64,000 nt of DNA from GWE2-42-39 sp034003625 (GCA_034003625.1 JAVEYG010000006.1:81984-145983), one strand, 5' to 3'; positions 35,884-45,033 are shown, numbered from the stretch's first letter. Notes: generated by a model not told the origin, from the letters alone. Translations and numbers: made by a program.

Positions 35884-36357
35884 TTAAAGTGATATATCTA
35901 CTATTTCAAAAGGAATAGTACCCGAAGGAACCTTTATTTCAACCACATCGCCTACCTTCCTCCCCATCAGTCCCTTGGCAATGGGCGTAGCGATCGAAAT
36001 CTTTCCGGCTTTCAGGTCTGCTTCATGTTCCGACACGATGGTGTACTGCATGGTCGCATTGTTTTTCATATTTTTAATGGTAACCTTGTTCAGTATCTGA
36101 ACACAGGATGTGTCGATCTTCGATTCATCGATAATCCGGGCATTGGCTATTTTTTCGCGCAAAACAGCAATTTTTGCTTCCAGCATGCCTTGCGCATCTT
36201 TGGCCGCATCGTATTCTGCGTTTTCAGAAATATCACCCTTCTCGATGGCTTCCCCGATTTGCTTCGAGATGGCAGGCCGCTCAACCGTGAGCAGGTGCTC
36301 AAGCTCATCTTTCAATTTTTTCAGGCCTTCTTCTGTAATGTATGAAACCTTTCCCAT
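35884..36357 (-). CDS. greA: Transcription elongation factor GreA
   Basis: The 157-residue protein rescues backtracked RNA polymerase by stimulating transcript cleavage. The N-terminal coiled coil (residues 1-75) carries the acidic tip NAEYDAAKDAQ. The C-terminal FKBP-like domain has TIVSEHEADLKAGKISIATP and KGLMGRKVGDVVEIKVP. Length is normal. It is the first gene of the greA-hit pair, and a terminator for the upstream minus-strand gene lies just before it. Confidence 0.96.
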   Translation of the reverse strand: MGKVSYITEEGLKKLKDELEHLLTVERPAISKQIGEAIEKGDISENAEYDAAKDAQGMLEAKIAVLREKIANARIIDESKIDTSCVQILNKVTIKNMKNNATMQYTIVSEHEADLKAGKISIATPIAKGLMGRKVGDVVEIKVPSGTIPFEIVDISL

Positions 36358-36380
36358 GATTATATTTTTTCAGCTATACC

Positions 36381-36413
36381 AAAACAAAAAAGAATTCCGG
36401 CTTTGCGGAACTC
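36381..36413 (-). terminator. Rho-independent terminator on the minus strand upstream of greA
   Basis: On the minus strand GAGTTCCG pairs with CGGAATTC (one G-T pair) around a short loop, followed by TTTTTTGTTTT. It ends transcripts of the gene at 36499-36933 and separates it from greA. Confidence 0.75.
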
Positions 36414-36498
36414 TTTCGAGCAAAATTATATAAAATTTTCGATTTATTTGAACAGTTTTCCTGAAAAAATCTTTTAAATCACTGTCAGTAAAATTGTT

Positions 36499-36933
36499 CT
36501 AATACTTCGTCCTGATAATTTCCGAATAAATAACTGCCTTTTTCAGGGAAAATCCGTTCATCAGATCATGCTTTTTGAGTATATTTTTCTTTTCCCTCTT
36601 TTTCTGAATATTCTCCACTGCGTTGATTTCTGACGATCTTTTCCGGATCCGTCTGACCGTTGATTCATGGCTCAGGAAAGGCTGCCGTACCTGTTTTTTC
36701 CCTTTCGGCACTACCGGACGGAGAACAGGTCCTGAAGGTATAATTTCCGGGCCCTGATAATTGGCAACCGGTTCTTCATCGAAAAGCGATTCGTTTATCA
36801 TCTTTTCAAAAAATGAAGGAGGATCTGGCGATTCAGCTTTACCGGCAATACCAGCGGCCTTCTTCTTATTACGGTTCACCGCGCTTATAATTGAAAGGAT
36901 GATTGCAAGTATTATAAAAATATATTCTTCCAT
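36499..36933 (-). CDS. Small membrane-anchored protein, unknown
   Basis: The 144-residue protein has one N-terminal membrane segment (residues ~3-19, YIFIILAIILSIISAVN). A basic stretch (RNKKKAAG) suggests that the remainder is cytoplasmic. The rest looks disordered or helical, rich in Lys and Arg (KKREKKNILKKHD). No domain is recognised. It is monocistronic with its own terminator. Confidence 0.65.
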   Translation of the reverse strand: MEEYIFIILAIILSIISAVNRNKKKAAGIAGKAESPDPPSFFEKMINESLFDEEPVANYQGPEIIPSGPVLRPVVPKGKKQVRQPFLSHESTVRRIRKRSSEINAVENIQKKREKKNILKKHDLMNGFSLKKAVIYSEIIRTKY

Positions 36934-37005
36934 AAAGGATGATTTCTTCGTCTGAATAAAATAATTTTGTAATTCTCCGGTTTAAAGTACTAAAGATATA
37001 AAAAA

Positions 37006-37464
37006 ATGGCGGACATATTCAAACATTGTTTTCGGTTGATGATTGTATTGCCGGTATTTGCCTTTTTATTGCCTGTTGCCTGTCAGAAGGACTATGAAGG
37101 ACGGGTCCCGTATGTACCTGTCAATATCAACGTAGTAGTATCAAGCCACATTGACCTGAATGTTCCTGGCAATTACATTTATTTTCCGAATCATGGTTTT
37201 GCAGGGATCATCCTGATGTGCATCGACAATATAAACCACACCTATTATGCTTTTGATGCGGCCTGCACCTACGACATATCGAATAATTGTTCGCTATTGA
37301 AAGAAGGGGCTATCGAAGGCGTGATTGCAACCTGTCCTTGCTGTGGTTCAAAATTTAATTTGTTTGGCGGGGGCTATATTTTAAACGGCCCGGCCATTGA
37401 GCCTTTGAAACCATATCGCGTTCAGGTGTTGGATGCCGGCGCCCGGCTTCGGATTTACAATTAG
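37006..37464 (+). CDS. Rieske-fold lipoprotein with substituted cluster ligands
   Basis: The 152-residue protein has a lipoprotein signal (lipobox LPVAC, Cys26). Its C-terminal half follows the Rieske pattern: C87-T-Y89, C110-P-C112-C113-G-S-K-F, then GGGYILNGPAIEPLKPYRV, as in the GPA-PL-Y motif of Rieske proteins. The canonical ligands are C-x-H and C-x-x-H. Here both His positions differ (Tyr89, Cys113), so a normal 2Fe-2S Rieske cluster is unlikely. It may bind metal differently or be purely structural. Function unknown; no operon partner. Confidence 0.75.
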   Translation: MADIFKHCFRLMIVLPVFAFLLPVACQKDYEGRVPYVPVNINVVVSSHIDLNVPGNYIYFPNHGFAGIILMCIDNINHTYYAFDAACTYDISNNCSLLKEGAIEGVIATCPCCGSKFNLFGGGYILNGPAIEPLKPYRVQVLDAGARLRIYN

Positions 37465-37591
37465 CAACAAACGACCGATGTTTAGGAAGGCCTGAATTAC
37501 GGACAACCAAGATAAAACTTCAGCGCCTCTCTGAAAGAATTTCTGCACTGGGTTGTGTCGATTTTGACCTGGGGCTTTTAGATGCTTGCGG

Positions 37592-38065
37592 CTAAATCAG
37601 TTCAAATACTTTTCGCCCGGTCAGTTCAAATAAAAATACCTTGTTGAATTCGGATTGGAATTTCCAGTTCGACAGCTTGTTGCCAATATTATACGAAACG
37701 GGACTGTCGGTAAGGTCTGTAGTAATGATCAGCCATATCTGGTCTGGTTTCTTTCTCCGGTACAGGTACAGTTTCTCTTCTTTTGCGCGAATGGTGTACT
37801 CAATATTTTCATACGACGGTTCAGGAGGAATATAGCTTGAATCGCCTCTCGAAAAATGACTGTTTTGTTTATTGAGCCCCGGGCCGTGTAATTTGGTGAG
37901 TTCGATACCGGTTGCTATTTTTTGTGAGTTCCGGAGCATAAAATCGGGCGACTCGGTGTTACTGATCTTACCTTTCGGAAAAAGATCGTACTCCTGCCGG
38001 AAAAGCTCCAGAATGAGTTTTTCTTCTTCTTTTTGATTGAAATGATTTAACGACTGCGAACCCAC
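37592..38065 (-). CDS. Orphan protein, possible PD-(D/E)XK-like fold
   Basis: The 157-residue protein has no membrane segment. Residues 38-60 carry ESPDFML then GIELTKL, giving P40-D41 and E55-x-T-K58. This resembles the PD-(D/E)XK nuclease core, though the spacing and the ExTK form are not canonical. The remaining sequence has an IWLIITTDL strand and a C-terminal FLFELTGRKVFEL. It stands alone between convergent or unrelated genes with no toxin-antitoxin or restriction partner. The nuclease idea is weak inference. Confidence 0.6.
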   Translation of the reverse strand: MGSQSLNHFNQKEEEKLILELFRQEYDLFPKGKISNTESPDFMLRNSQKIATGIELTKLHGPGLNKQNSHFSRGDSSYIPPEPSYENIEYTIRAKEEKLYLYRRKKPDQIWLIITTDLTDSPVSYNIGNKLSNWKFQSEFNKVFLFELTGRKVFELI

Positions 38066-38148
38066 TGTTGTTGTTTTTATCCTGACAAAGAAGTCTTTAA
38101 AGTTACTCTTAATTGAATAAATTAAAAACTAAATCTGCCAGCCGGCAT

Positions 38149-38176
38149 AAAAAAAGGACAATCGTTACGACTGCCC
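38149..38176 (-). terminator. Rho-independent terminator after ahcY
   Basis: On the minus strand GGGCAGTCG pairs with CGATTGTCC (two G-T pairs) around a TAA loop, followed by seven T residues. It lies 25 bp past the ahcY stop. Confidence 0.85.
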
Positions 38177-38200
38177 TCCCCTACTCTCGGGCTTGCCTCT

Positions 38201-39619
38201 TTAATATCTGTAATGATCAGGTTTGTATGGGCCATCAACCGGAACCCCGATGTAATCGGCCTGTTCCTTTGTAAGCGTAGTCAGTTTTACGCCTAATTGT
38301 TCGAGATGCAGACGGGCCACCTCTTCGTCGAGCTTTTTGGGCAAACGGTATACGCCGACTGCATGCTTGTTATTCCACAGCTCGATTTGGGCAAGAGTCT
38401 GGTTGGTAAATGAGTTGCTCATTACAAACGACGGGTGTCCGGTAGCGCAACCTAAGTTTACCAAACGTCCTTCAGCCAACAGGAAGATCGCATGTCCGTC
38501 TGGATAAATATATTTGTCGACCTGCGGCTTGATGTTTATTTTTTCAATTCCCGCCCATTTTTCGAGTTTCGATACCTGTATTTCATTATCGAAATGCCCT
38601 ATATTACAAACAATTGCCTGATCTTTCATCGCGGCCATGTGCTCTGCCGTGATAATATCTTTATTCCCGGTGGTAGTTACAAAAATATTTCCTTCCGAAA
38701 TGGCATCGTCCATGGTTTTTACTTCAAAACCTTCCATAGCCGCCTGAAGCGCACAAATCGGATCGATCTCGGTCACAATTACCCGGGCCCCGTAGCCACG
38801 CATTGAGCGGGCACAACCTTTGCCCACATCGCCATACCCGGCAACGACCACTACTTTCCCGGCGATCATCACATCGGTTGCACGTTTAATACCATCGGCC
38901 AGAGACTCGCGGCAACCGTACAGGTTGTCGAACTTCGATTTGGTAACCGAATCGTTCACATTGAATGCCGGGAACAACAGCGCCCCTTCTTCCATCATCT
39001 GGTACAGGCGGTGAACACCGGTGGTCGTTTCTTCCGACACTCCTTTTATTTCGGGGGCAATACGGCCCCACCGCTGCGGGTCTTCAGCAAGAATCCTCTT
39101 CAGCACTTTGTTTAATTCTTTCTCGTCTAAGGCATCTGACTCAACATCAAGTATCGAAGGATTCCTTTCTGCTTTATACCCCAGATGGACCATTAATGTC
39201 GCATCGCCGCCATCGTCAACGATCAGGGTCGGGCCTTGTCCATTGCCAAAATCGAGGGCTTGTTCGGTACACCACCAGTACTCTTCCAGGGTTTCTCCTT
39301 TCCATGCAAATACCGGTATTCCGGCAGCAGCAATCGCTGCGGCAGCATGGTCCTGTGTGCTGAAAATATTACAGCTGCACCAACGGACTTCCGCACCCAA
39401 TGCCTTTAACGTTTCAATCAGGACAGCCGTTTGGATAGTCATGTGTAACGACCCCATGATACGGGCCCCAGCCAACGGTTGTGCTTTTTTATATTTTTCG
39501 CGGATAGCTATCAGCCCCGGCATTTCCTTTTCTGCAATCTCTATTTCCTTTCTTCCAAAACCAGCCAGCGAAATATCGGCCACTTTGTAAGCAAGTTGCG
39601 TTTTTGTAAGTGTACTCAT
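38201..39619 (-). CDS. ahcY: S-adenosylhomocysteine hydrolase
   Basis: The 472-residue NAD-dependent enzyme splits SAH to adenosine and homocysteine, recycling the by-product of methylation. Motifs are SLHMTIQTAVLIETL, the NAD-binding GYGDVGKGCARSM near residue 260, FVTTTGNKDI, and the C-terminal PDHYRY end. Length includes the insertion common in bacterial enzymes. A TATATTTG promoter element precedes it and a terminator follows, so it is monocistronic. Confidence 0.97.
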   Translation of the reverse strand: MSTLTKTQLAYKVADISLAGFGRKEIEIAEKEMPGLIAIREKYKKAQPLAGARIMGSLHMTIQTAVLIETLKALGAEVRWCSCNIFSTQDHAAAAIAAAGIPVFAWKGETLEEYWWCTEQALDFGNGQGPTLIVDDGGDATLMVHLGYKAERNPSILDVESDALDEKELNKVLKRILAEDPQRWGRIAPEIKGVSEETTTGVHRLYQMMEEGALLFPAFNVNDSVTKSKFDNLYGCRESLADGIKRATDVMIAGKVVVVAGYGDVGKGCARSMRGYGARVIVTEIDPICALQAAMEGFEVKTMDDAISEGNIFVTTTGNKDIITAEHMAAMKDQAIVCNIGHFDNEIQVSKLEKWAGIEKINIKPQVDKYIYPDGHAIFLLAEGRLVNLGCATGHPSFVMSNSFTNQTLAQIELWNNKHAVGVYRLPKKLDEEVARLHLEQLGVKLTTLTKEQADYIGVPVDGPYKPDHYRY

Positions 39620-39953
39620 TTACCTGTATATTTTTTTGATGGTGCAAATATACGCATGGGAATGCTTTAGAAACAAATAAAATAACAAATGCCGGAAATA
39701 AAATAACAATCATGGGTGTAACTCTTTTAAATGGCACAAACAAAGGCCATGCAAAGGATGAAAAACATATCTGGAATATTCATAGCCGACAATACATAAA
39801 CCCGGATATAAAAAACAGATAATTCTTCGGAAAAGAAAACAGATTCAGGCAATCTGAATAATCCGGCCCTTCAAATTTTATTTCACCAGATATAGCATAT
39901 CTCTAATTGTTTCAATATATTTAAGCCCTTGAATGATTGCTAATTTTTGTAGA
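39620..39953. other. Divergent intergenic region between ahcY and the receiver gene
   Basis: The 334-bp AT-rich region holds the ahcY promoter (39645-39652) and a likely promoter for the plus-strand gene near 39940. I see no SAM or SAH riboswitch fold in the short ahcY leader and no ORF. Confidence 0.5.
39645..39652 (-). promoter_or_regulatory. -7 element TATATTTG of ahcY
   Basis: On the minus strand TATATTTG fits TAnnTTTG. It ends 25 bp before the ahcY ATG, leaving a leader too short for a riboswitch. Confidence 0.65.
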
Positions 39954-40328
39954 ATGAATGAAAAAACAAAACCACAGATTCTGATTGCTGAAGACGTGGA
40001 ATCAAACTTCCTGTATCTGAATGCAGTGCTAAGCAAAATCGATGCGAAAATATTTTGGGCAAAAAACGGGACGGAAGCAGTAGAAATTTTTAAAAGCCAA
40101 CATATCGATTTGATCCTCATGGATTTACAGATGCCGGACATGAATGGATTTGAAGCAACAAAAGCAATAAAAATGATCAATCCCACTATACCTGTTATCG
40201 CACAAACTGCGTTTGCCATGGCCGATGACCGTGAAAAAGCAATTCAGTCCGGATGTGATGACTACCTCGCAAAACCGATAAAATCAAACGATTTGCTTTC
40301 GGTGGTAAAAAAATACCTGCAGGAATAA
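39954..40328 (+). CDS. Single-domain response regulator (CheY-like receiver)
   Basis: The 124-residue protein is a receiver domain only: acidic pair in ILIAEDVES, phospho-acceptor Asp in IDLILMDLQMPDMNGFEA near residue 57, Thr in IAQTAFAM, and the Lys in DDYLAKPIKS. There is no output domain, and no histidine kinase is nearby, so it probably acts by protein contact or in a phosphorelay. I chose the ATG at 39954 because a TAATTTTTG-like element at ~39940 overlaps the upstream frame starting at 39933. Confidence 0.88.
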   Translation: MNEKTKPQILIAEDVESNFLYLNAVLSKIDAKIFWAKNGTEAVEIFKSQHIDLILMDLQMPDMNGFEATKAIKMINPTIPVIAQTAFAMADDREKAIQSGCDDYLAKPIKSNDLLSVVKKYLQE

Positions 40329-40409
40329 TAATTCGCCCTTTTTTCTACATTTGTTGCCATCTGAAAAAGGTTTTGTAATTGTTTCAAAAAAAATGCCACT
40401 CATCAGTTG

Positions 40410-40417
40410 TACCTTTG
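40410..40417 (+). promoter_or_regulatory. -7 element TACCTTTG that decides the dCMP deaminase start
   Basis: TACCTTTG lies inside an upstream extension of the reading frame that begins at a TTG at 40407. The first ATG after it is at 40437, 20 bp downstream, and is therefore the likely start. Confidence 0.6.
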
Positions 40418-40436
40418 CAATCAATACCGGTTAAAA

Positions 40437-40877
40437 ATGAAGAATCAGTCAGAAAACAACAAACAACTGCTGCTCGACCGCCGTTATTTGCGGATGGCAC
40501 AAATCTGGGCCGAAAATTCGTATTGTAAAAGGCGTCAGGTTGGGGCTTTACTGGTCAAGGATAAAATGATTATTTCCGACGGGTACAATGGTACCCCGGT
40601 CGGATTTGAAAATAACTGCGAAGACGAAGAAAACAAATCGAAACCCTATGTGCTCCATGCCGAGGCCAATGCCATTACCAAGGTGGCCAAATCGAACAAC
40701 AGCAGCGACGGCGCTACGTTGTACGTCACTTCTTCTCCCTGTCTGGAATGTGCCAAGCTGATCATCCAGGCAGGTATCAAAAGGGTTGTTTTTGCCGATA
40801 ACTACCGGCTGGAAGACGGGATCAATTTATTAAAAAGGGCCACTATTGAAGTGATCCAGGTTGATCTGGATGAATAA
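40437..40877 (+). CDS. dCMP deaminase family protein (ComEB-like)
   Basis: The 146-residue zinc-dependent deaminase has the catalytic motif LHAEANAI (His and Glu) and the zinc Cys pair in SSPCLECAK. The N-terminal RRYLRMAQIWAENSYCKRRQVG-type segment is typical of dCMP deaminases, which make dUMP for thymidylate synthesis. Start 40437 is set by the promoter position. The end overlaps the next gene by 8 bp, suggesting coupling. Confidence 0.93.
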   Translation: MKNQSENNKQLLLDRRYLRMAQIWAENSYCKRRQVGALLVKDKMIISDGYNGTPVGFENNCEDEENKSKPYVLHAEANAITKVAKSNNSSDGATLYVTSSPCLECAKLIIQAGIKRVVFADNYRLEDGINLLKRATIEVIQVDLDE

Positions 40878-42522
40878 AAAGAGAATGATGAAAAATAAAA
40901 TGAGCATATACATGCCGGTATTGTTGGCCTTAGCGCTAATTACCGGTATTTTCCTGGGAAACCGGCTAAATACCGGGAACAATCAACGAATTACCGGGTT
41001 CAGCAGTGCAAAATCAAACAAACTGGGAGCGATTGTCGACCTGATCGCCAATGCTTATGTTGATTCGGTTTCCAAAGAGCAACTGGTAGAAGGAGCCATT
41101 CCCGGACTGTTAAAAAAACTCGATCCACACACGACTTACATTCCTGCCAAAGAGATGCAGGAAGTAACCGAAGAAATGACCGGAAATTTCAGCGGCATTG
41201 GGGTACAGTTTTCGCTTCAAAACGACACCGTCATGGTAGTCGATGTGGTCTCGGGCGGCCCTTCTCATAAACTGGGACTTTTACCGGGAGACCGTATCGT
41301 TACTGTAAACGACAGCACCATTGCCGGTGTTCAGGTTACCAACGAAAAAGTGATGGGCCTCCTTCGCGGCGAAAAAGGCACTCATGTAAGAGTGGGCATC
41401 AAACGCAGAGGAATCGACGAACTAATTGACTATGATATTGTTCGCGGCGATATACCAATTTTCAGCGTCGATGTGAGTTACATGATTGATAATACGACCG
41501 GCTACATAAAGGTGAGCCGGTTTGCCGAACGTACCTACGAAGAATTTATGAAGGGCCTTGAAAAATTGAACGAAGAAGGCATGCAAAAAATCATTGTTGA
41601 CCTTCGCGGAAACCCCGGCGGTTACTTAGGGGCTGTGATCCGCATGGTGAACGAATTTCTGGAGGGAAGCGAACCTATTCTGTATACAGAAGGGAATTCG
41701 CAACCCCGGAAGACTTACAATGCATCTGAAAAAGGAAAGCTAACCGACAAAGATATTGTAGTGTTGATCGATGATTTTTCGGCTTCGGCCAGCGAAATTT
41801 TTGCCGGGGCTATCCAGGATAACGACCGCGGATGGGTGGTCGGGCGGCGTTCATTCGGCAAAGGGTTGGTGCAGGAACAAATCCCGCTGATGGATGGTTC
41901 GGCGCTACGCCTCACGGTGTCGCGTTATTATACGCCCAGTGGGCGGTGCATCCAAAAACCTTATGAAAACGGGACTGACGAATATTACCAGGACATTATG
42001 AACCGCATGGTACACGGTGAGTTCCAGGAAGCCGACAGCATCCACATGCCCGACTCGCTCAGTTACAAAACCCTGCACGGTCGCACGGTTTACGGTGGCG
42101 GCGGTATCATGCCCGACTATTTTGTCCCGGCTGACACAACCGGTTATTCCGATTATTTTTCCAAATTAGTGCAAAAACGGCTGATATATACCTATGCACT
42201 CGATTATGCCGATCAGCATCGGAATGAACTGAAAAAATTCAGCAAAGCGGCTGAACTTGATAAATATCTTTCAGCAAAAAATATTTTAGCTGATTTTGTT
42301 GTTTATGCTTCCCGTAACGGTGTACCTAAAGACACTGAAGGACTGGGCATTTCAGGAAAAATAATTGATGTGCAGTTGAGGGCCTACATTGCCCGTAACA
42401 TTTTGGGCGAGGAAGGTTTTTACCCGATCATCATGCAAATCGACAATGCCTTGCTGAAAGCCCTCGAAGTCGCGAAACAGCCCGCACCAAAATTTATGAA
42501 ACTGCCTGTAACAAATCGGTGA
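40870..42522 (+). CDS. S41-family C-terminal processing protease with PDZ domain
   Basis: The 550-residue periplasmic or membrane-anchored protease has an N-terminal membrane helix (~residues 12-30) and an N-terminal helical region. A PDZ domain lies at ~95-170 (GIGVQFSLQNDTVMVVDVV, LLPGDRIVTVND). The S41 catalytic core has Ser in DDFSASASEIFAGA near residue 305 and Lys in RRSFGKGLVQ near 330. CtpA-type proteases cut C-terminal tails and misfolded envelope proteins. An in-frame TTG at 40861 exists, but the ATG at 40870 is preferred. It overlaps the deaminase gene by 8 bp. Confidence 0.93.
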   Translation: MNKKRMMKNKMSIYMPVLLALALITGIFLGNRLNTGNNQRITGFSSAKSNKLGAIVDLIANAYVDSVSKEQLVEGAIPGLLKKLDPHTTYIPAKEMQEVTEEMTGNFSGIGVQFSLQNDTVMVVDVVSGGPSHKLGLLPGDRIVTVNDSTIAGVQVTNEKVMGLLRGEKGTHVRVGIKRRGIDELIDYDIVRGDIPIFSVDVSYMIDNTTGYIKVSRFAERTYEEFMKGLEKLNEEGMQKIIVDLRGNPGGYLGAVIRMVNEFLEGSEPILYTEGNSQPRKTYNASEKGKLTDKDIVVLIDDFSASASEIFAGAIQDNDRGWVVGRRSFGKGLVQEQIPLMDGSALRLTVSRYYTPSGRCIQKPYENGTDEYYQDIMNRMVHGEFQEADSIHMPDSLSYKTLHGRTVYGGGGIMPDYFVPADTTGYSDYFSKLVQKRLIYTYALDYADQHRNELKKFSKAAELDKYLSAKNILADFVVYASRNGVPKDTEGLGISGKIIDVQLRAYIARNILGEEGFYPIIMQIDNALLKALEVAKQPAPKFMKLPVTNR

Positions 42523-42561
42523 CAAAAGCGTCATAGCGGTTGTACGAAGGTTTAAACCATT

Positions 42562-43047
42562 ATGACCGTAAACGAATACAATCAGTCGGTTGACCAGTTC
42601 TCGGACCGTATTTACCGTTTTGTCCTGAAAAACCTCCGGGATGAGGAACGGGCGCGCGATATTGTGCAGGACTGTTACGAAAAACTGTGGCGCAATGTAG
42701 GCAATGTAAGTTTCGAGAAAGTAAAACCCTACCTTTTTTCGATGGCCTACCATACCATGATCGACGTCATCCGAAAAGAGCAGCGGATGAGCGTGATGGA
42801 AGACCACCAGATACCTGAAGATGTTCATTCCGACCAGTATTCCGACCTGGGTGAAGTACTCGACAAAGCGCTGGCACAGTTGCCCGAGATACAACGGATG
42901 GTGGTTCTTTTGCGCGATTACGAAGGATATTCGTATGACGAAATAGCAAAAATTGCTTCCCTCTCCGAGTCCCAAGTAAAAGTATATATTTACCGGGGAC
43001 GTGTTTTTCTAAAGAATGTGATTGGTAAAATTGAAGTTTTGGTGTAA
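42562..43047 (+). CDS. ECF-type RNA polymerase sigma factor
   Basis: The 161-residue protein has sigma region 2 (residues ~8-75, RARDIVQDCYEKLWRN) and region 4 (~105-155, DYEGYSYDEIAKIASLSESQVKVYIYRGR). It lies 40 bp after the S41 protease and 1 bp before its likely membrane anti-sigma factor. The two beta-barrel genes downstream are candidate regulon members. Confidence 0.92.
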   Translation: MTVNEYNQSVDQFSDRIYRFVLKNLRDEERARDIVQDCYEKLWRNVGNVSFEKVKPYLFSMAYHTMIDVIRKEQRMSVMEDHQIPEDVHSDQYSDLGEVLDKALAQLPEIQRMVVLLRDYEGYSYDEIAKIASLSESQVKVYIYRGRVFLKNVIGKIEVLV

Positions 43048-43048
43048 G

Positions 43049-44068
43049 ATGGAAATCAACAGAAATAACTACGAACTATTTTTCCTCGATTACCTTGACG
43101 GAAAATTAGAAGGCGGCGAAATCGACCGTTTCCTCGATTTTATTGAGAAAAACCCCGATTTAAAGGATGAACTGGCCGGTCTCGAAAATATGAAATTATC
43201 TGCCAGGGAAACGGGTTTCAGCAATAAAAATTCGCTGTACAGAAACGAAAGCCAGCAACCGGAAGACGAAAATTTTACAACAGTTGCTTACATGGAAGGC
43301 GACCTTTCGGAACTGGATGCCAAACTGTTCCTGAAACATTTGGAATTCCATCCCGAACAGGAAAAAGAACTGGAACTACTGATGAAAACCCGCCTGAAGG
43401 CCGACGAATCCATTGTGTTTCCGGCAAAAAGGAAATTATATCGTCACGGGCTTTCTATGCAACTGGTTACCTGGGGTATCCGGATTGCGGCAGTCCTGCT
43501 GCTGTTTTTTGTTCTCCGGACAGTTTTCAATTCCGGCACACAGGAGGAACAAGTTTCCACTTCCCGTGAACTGGCCCAAACACACGGGCAGCCCATCATG
43601 GAAAAGGAGGTTTCCCCAGCCGGAGAACAACAACCTGTTGTAATGGCTGCAGAAAAAAGAAAAATTACTGCTTCAGCTAAAAATGAAACGCCAACTATTT
43701 TCAACACCAAGAAAATTTCAGTAAAAACGGAAACAGAAGCAAGGCATACCCTTGTGCCGTTTGAGCCACTCCGCACAATCCAGGCCCGTCTCGACCCGGT
43801 ACAACAGATTGCGAAAACTGAACTGGCCGTGGCTAAAAAACCATACGAAAAAGAAAATGTTGCGCCGGAATATTATACAGTCGACAGTTATCTGGCGGAG
43901 AAAGTCCTGAAAATAAAAACACGGGACAAATCGCTGATTGAATCGGGCTTCGACCTGGCAAGCAATGTGAGCGGAAACCGTTTCCAATACGAAACGGAGG
44001 AAGGAAAGATTTCAAAAATTAATTTTGACACCCGCCTGCTGGCGTTCTCAATCCCTGTAAAAAAATAA
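43049..44068 (+). CDS. Putative membrane anti-sigma factor
   Basis: The 339-residue protein has an N-terminal cytoplasmic part with acidic helical segments (FFLDYLDGKLEGGEIDRFLDF, then VAYMEGDLSELDAKLF), resembling two anti-sigma zinc-finger-like repeats but without the Cys/His set. One membrane helix follows near residue 150 (IRIAAVLLLFFVLRTVF). A periplasmic domain of ~170 residues with Lys/Glu/Thr-rich linker ends it. Position directly after the ECF sigma gene (ATG 1 bp after the sigma stop) supports the anti-sigma role. Confidence 0.8.
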   Translation: MEINRNNYELFFLDYLDGKLEGGEIDRFLDFIEKNPDLKDELAGLENMKLSARETGFSNKNSLYRNESQQPEDENFTTVAYMEGDLSELDAKLFLKHLEFHPEQEKELELLMKTRLKADESIVFPAKRKLYRHGLSMQLVTWGIRIAAVLLLFFVLRTVFNSGTQEEQVSTSRELAQTHGQPIMEKEVSPAGEQQPVVMAAEKRKITASAKNETPTIFNTKKISVKTETEARHTLVPFEPLRTIQARLDPVQQIAKTELAVAKKPYEKENVAPEYYTVDSYLAEKVLKIKTRDKSLIESGFDLASNVSGNRFQYETEEGKISKINFDTRLLAFSIPVKK

Positions 44069-44130
44069 ACATTTGTTGTAACTTTCACAGAGGCCTGCCC
44101 GTCAGAGGGAAAACTTTAAACAGAAATGAA

Positions 44131-45030
44131 ATGAAACAAAAAGTACTAATTATCGTGGCGTCAATCGCTGTGTTTTTTAGCCTGAACACACTTTCTGCAC
44201 AAGAGCCGTCGGAAATTGCGAAAGATGAGAATAAACCCAAGATTACCGGTAAGATTCAAGTTACGATTGACGCCGATGAAGTTAAAAAAGTGAGCGCCGA
44301 TACGACCAAAATCCGCATGGGAAAGAAAGAGATCATCATCATTGGATCGGGCGACAACACCGATGTGGATGTCCGGAAAATGGAAAGGAAAGAAGAAAAG
44401 GAACGTGACCAATTCGACGGTCACTGGGCCGGACTGGATTTGGGGATAAACGGATTCGCCGACGAAAATTACAGTATGTACAACAGCCTCGAATTCATGG
44501 AACTGAACCAGCCAAAATCGCTGGAGGTAAACCTGAACTTTGCCGAGTTCAACATTGGTTTGCAAAAAAACAAAAACAATATTGGATTGGTAACCGGAAT
44601 GGGTATTTCATACAACAACTACAAGTTCGACAACCCCTATACCATCCGCAAAGTGAATGGCATCATTGAGCCACTGGCGCTTTCTTCCGAAGGATATGAA
44701 AAATCGAAGCTCACGGTTGCCTGGCTGACAGTCCCGCTGATGCTTGAATTCCAAATCCCGGTAAACGACCGTTCCAACAACCTGTTTGTGGCCGGAGGAA
44801 TTGTTGGCGGCCTGAATATAGGCTCGCATACAAAAGTAAAATGGGACGACAAAAAGGAAAAAGAAAGGGGCGGGTTTAGCATCAATCCATTTAAATATGC
44901 CGCAATTTGTCGGGTCGGATTGAACGACATCAGCCTGTTTGCAACCTACAACCTGACTCCTTTGTTCAAAAACGGGAAAGGCCCTGAACTGACACCCTTT
45001 TCTGTCGGCATCAGCTTTATTAACTTCTGA
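44131..45030 (+). CDS. Outer-membrane beta-barrel protein, first of two paralogues
   Basis: The 299-residue protein has a signal peptide ending near SAQEPSE. A charged N-terminal segment (residues ~25-95) is followed by a barrel-like part with alternating strands: GHWAGLDLGINGF, NNIGLVTGMGISYNNYKF, KLTVAWLTVPLMLEFQIPV, and a C-terminal strand ending SVGISFINF. It resembles PorT-like outer-membrane barrels. It follows the sigma/anti-sigma pair and is paralogous to the gene at 45244. Confidence 0.85.
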   Translation: MKQKVLIIVASIAVFFSLNTLSAQEPSEIAKDENKPKITGKIQVTIDADEVKKVSADTTKIRMGKKEIIIIGSGDNTDVDVRKMERKEEKERDQFDGHWAGLDLGINGFADENYSMYNSLEFMELNQPKSLEVNLNFAEFNIGLQKNKNNIGLVTGMGISYNNYKFDNPYTIRKVNGIIEPLALSSEGYEKSKLTVAWLTVPLMLEFQIPVNDRSNNLFVAGGIVGGLNIGSHTKVKWDDKKEKERGGFSINPFKYAAICRVGLNDISLFATYNLTPLFKNGKGPELTPFSVGISFINF

Positions 45031-45033
45031 TTA

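Noticed and set aside
39620..39700. SAM or SAH riboswitch upstream of ahcY
   Set aside because: The TATATTTG element leaves a leader of only about 20 nt, and I see no matching fold.
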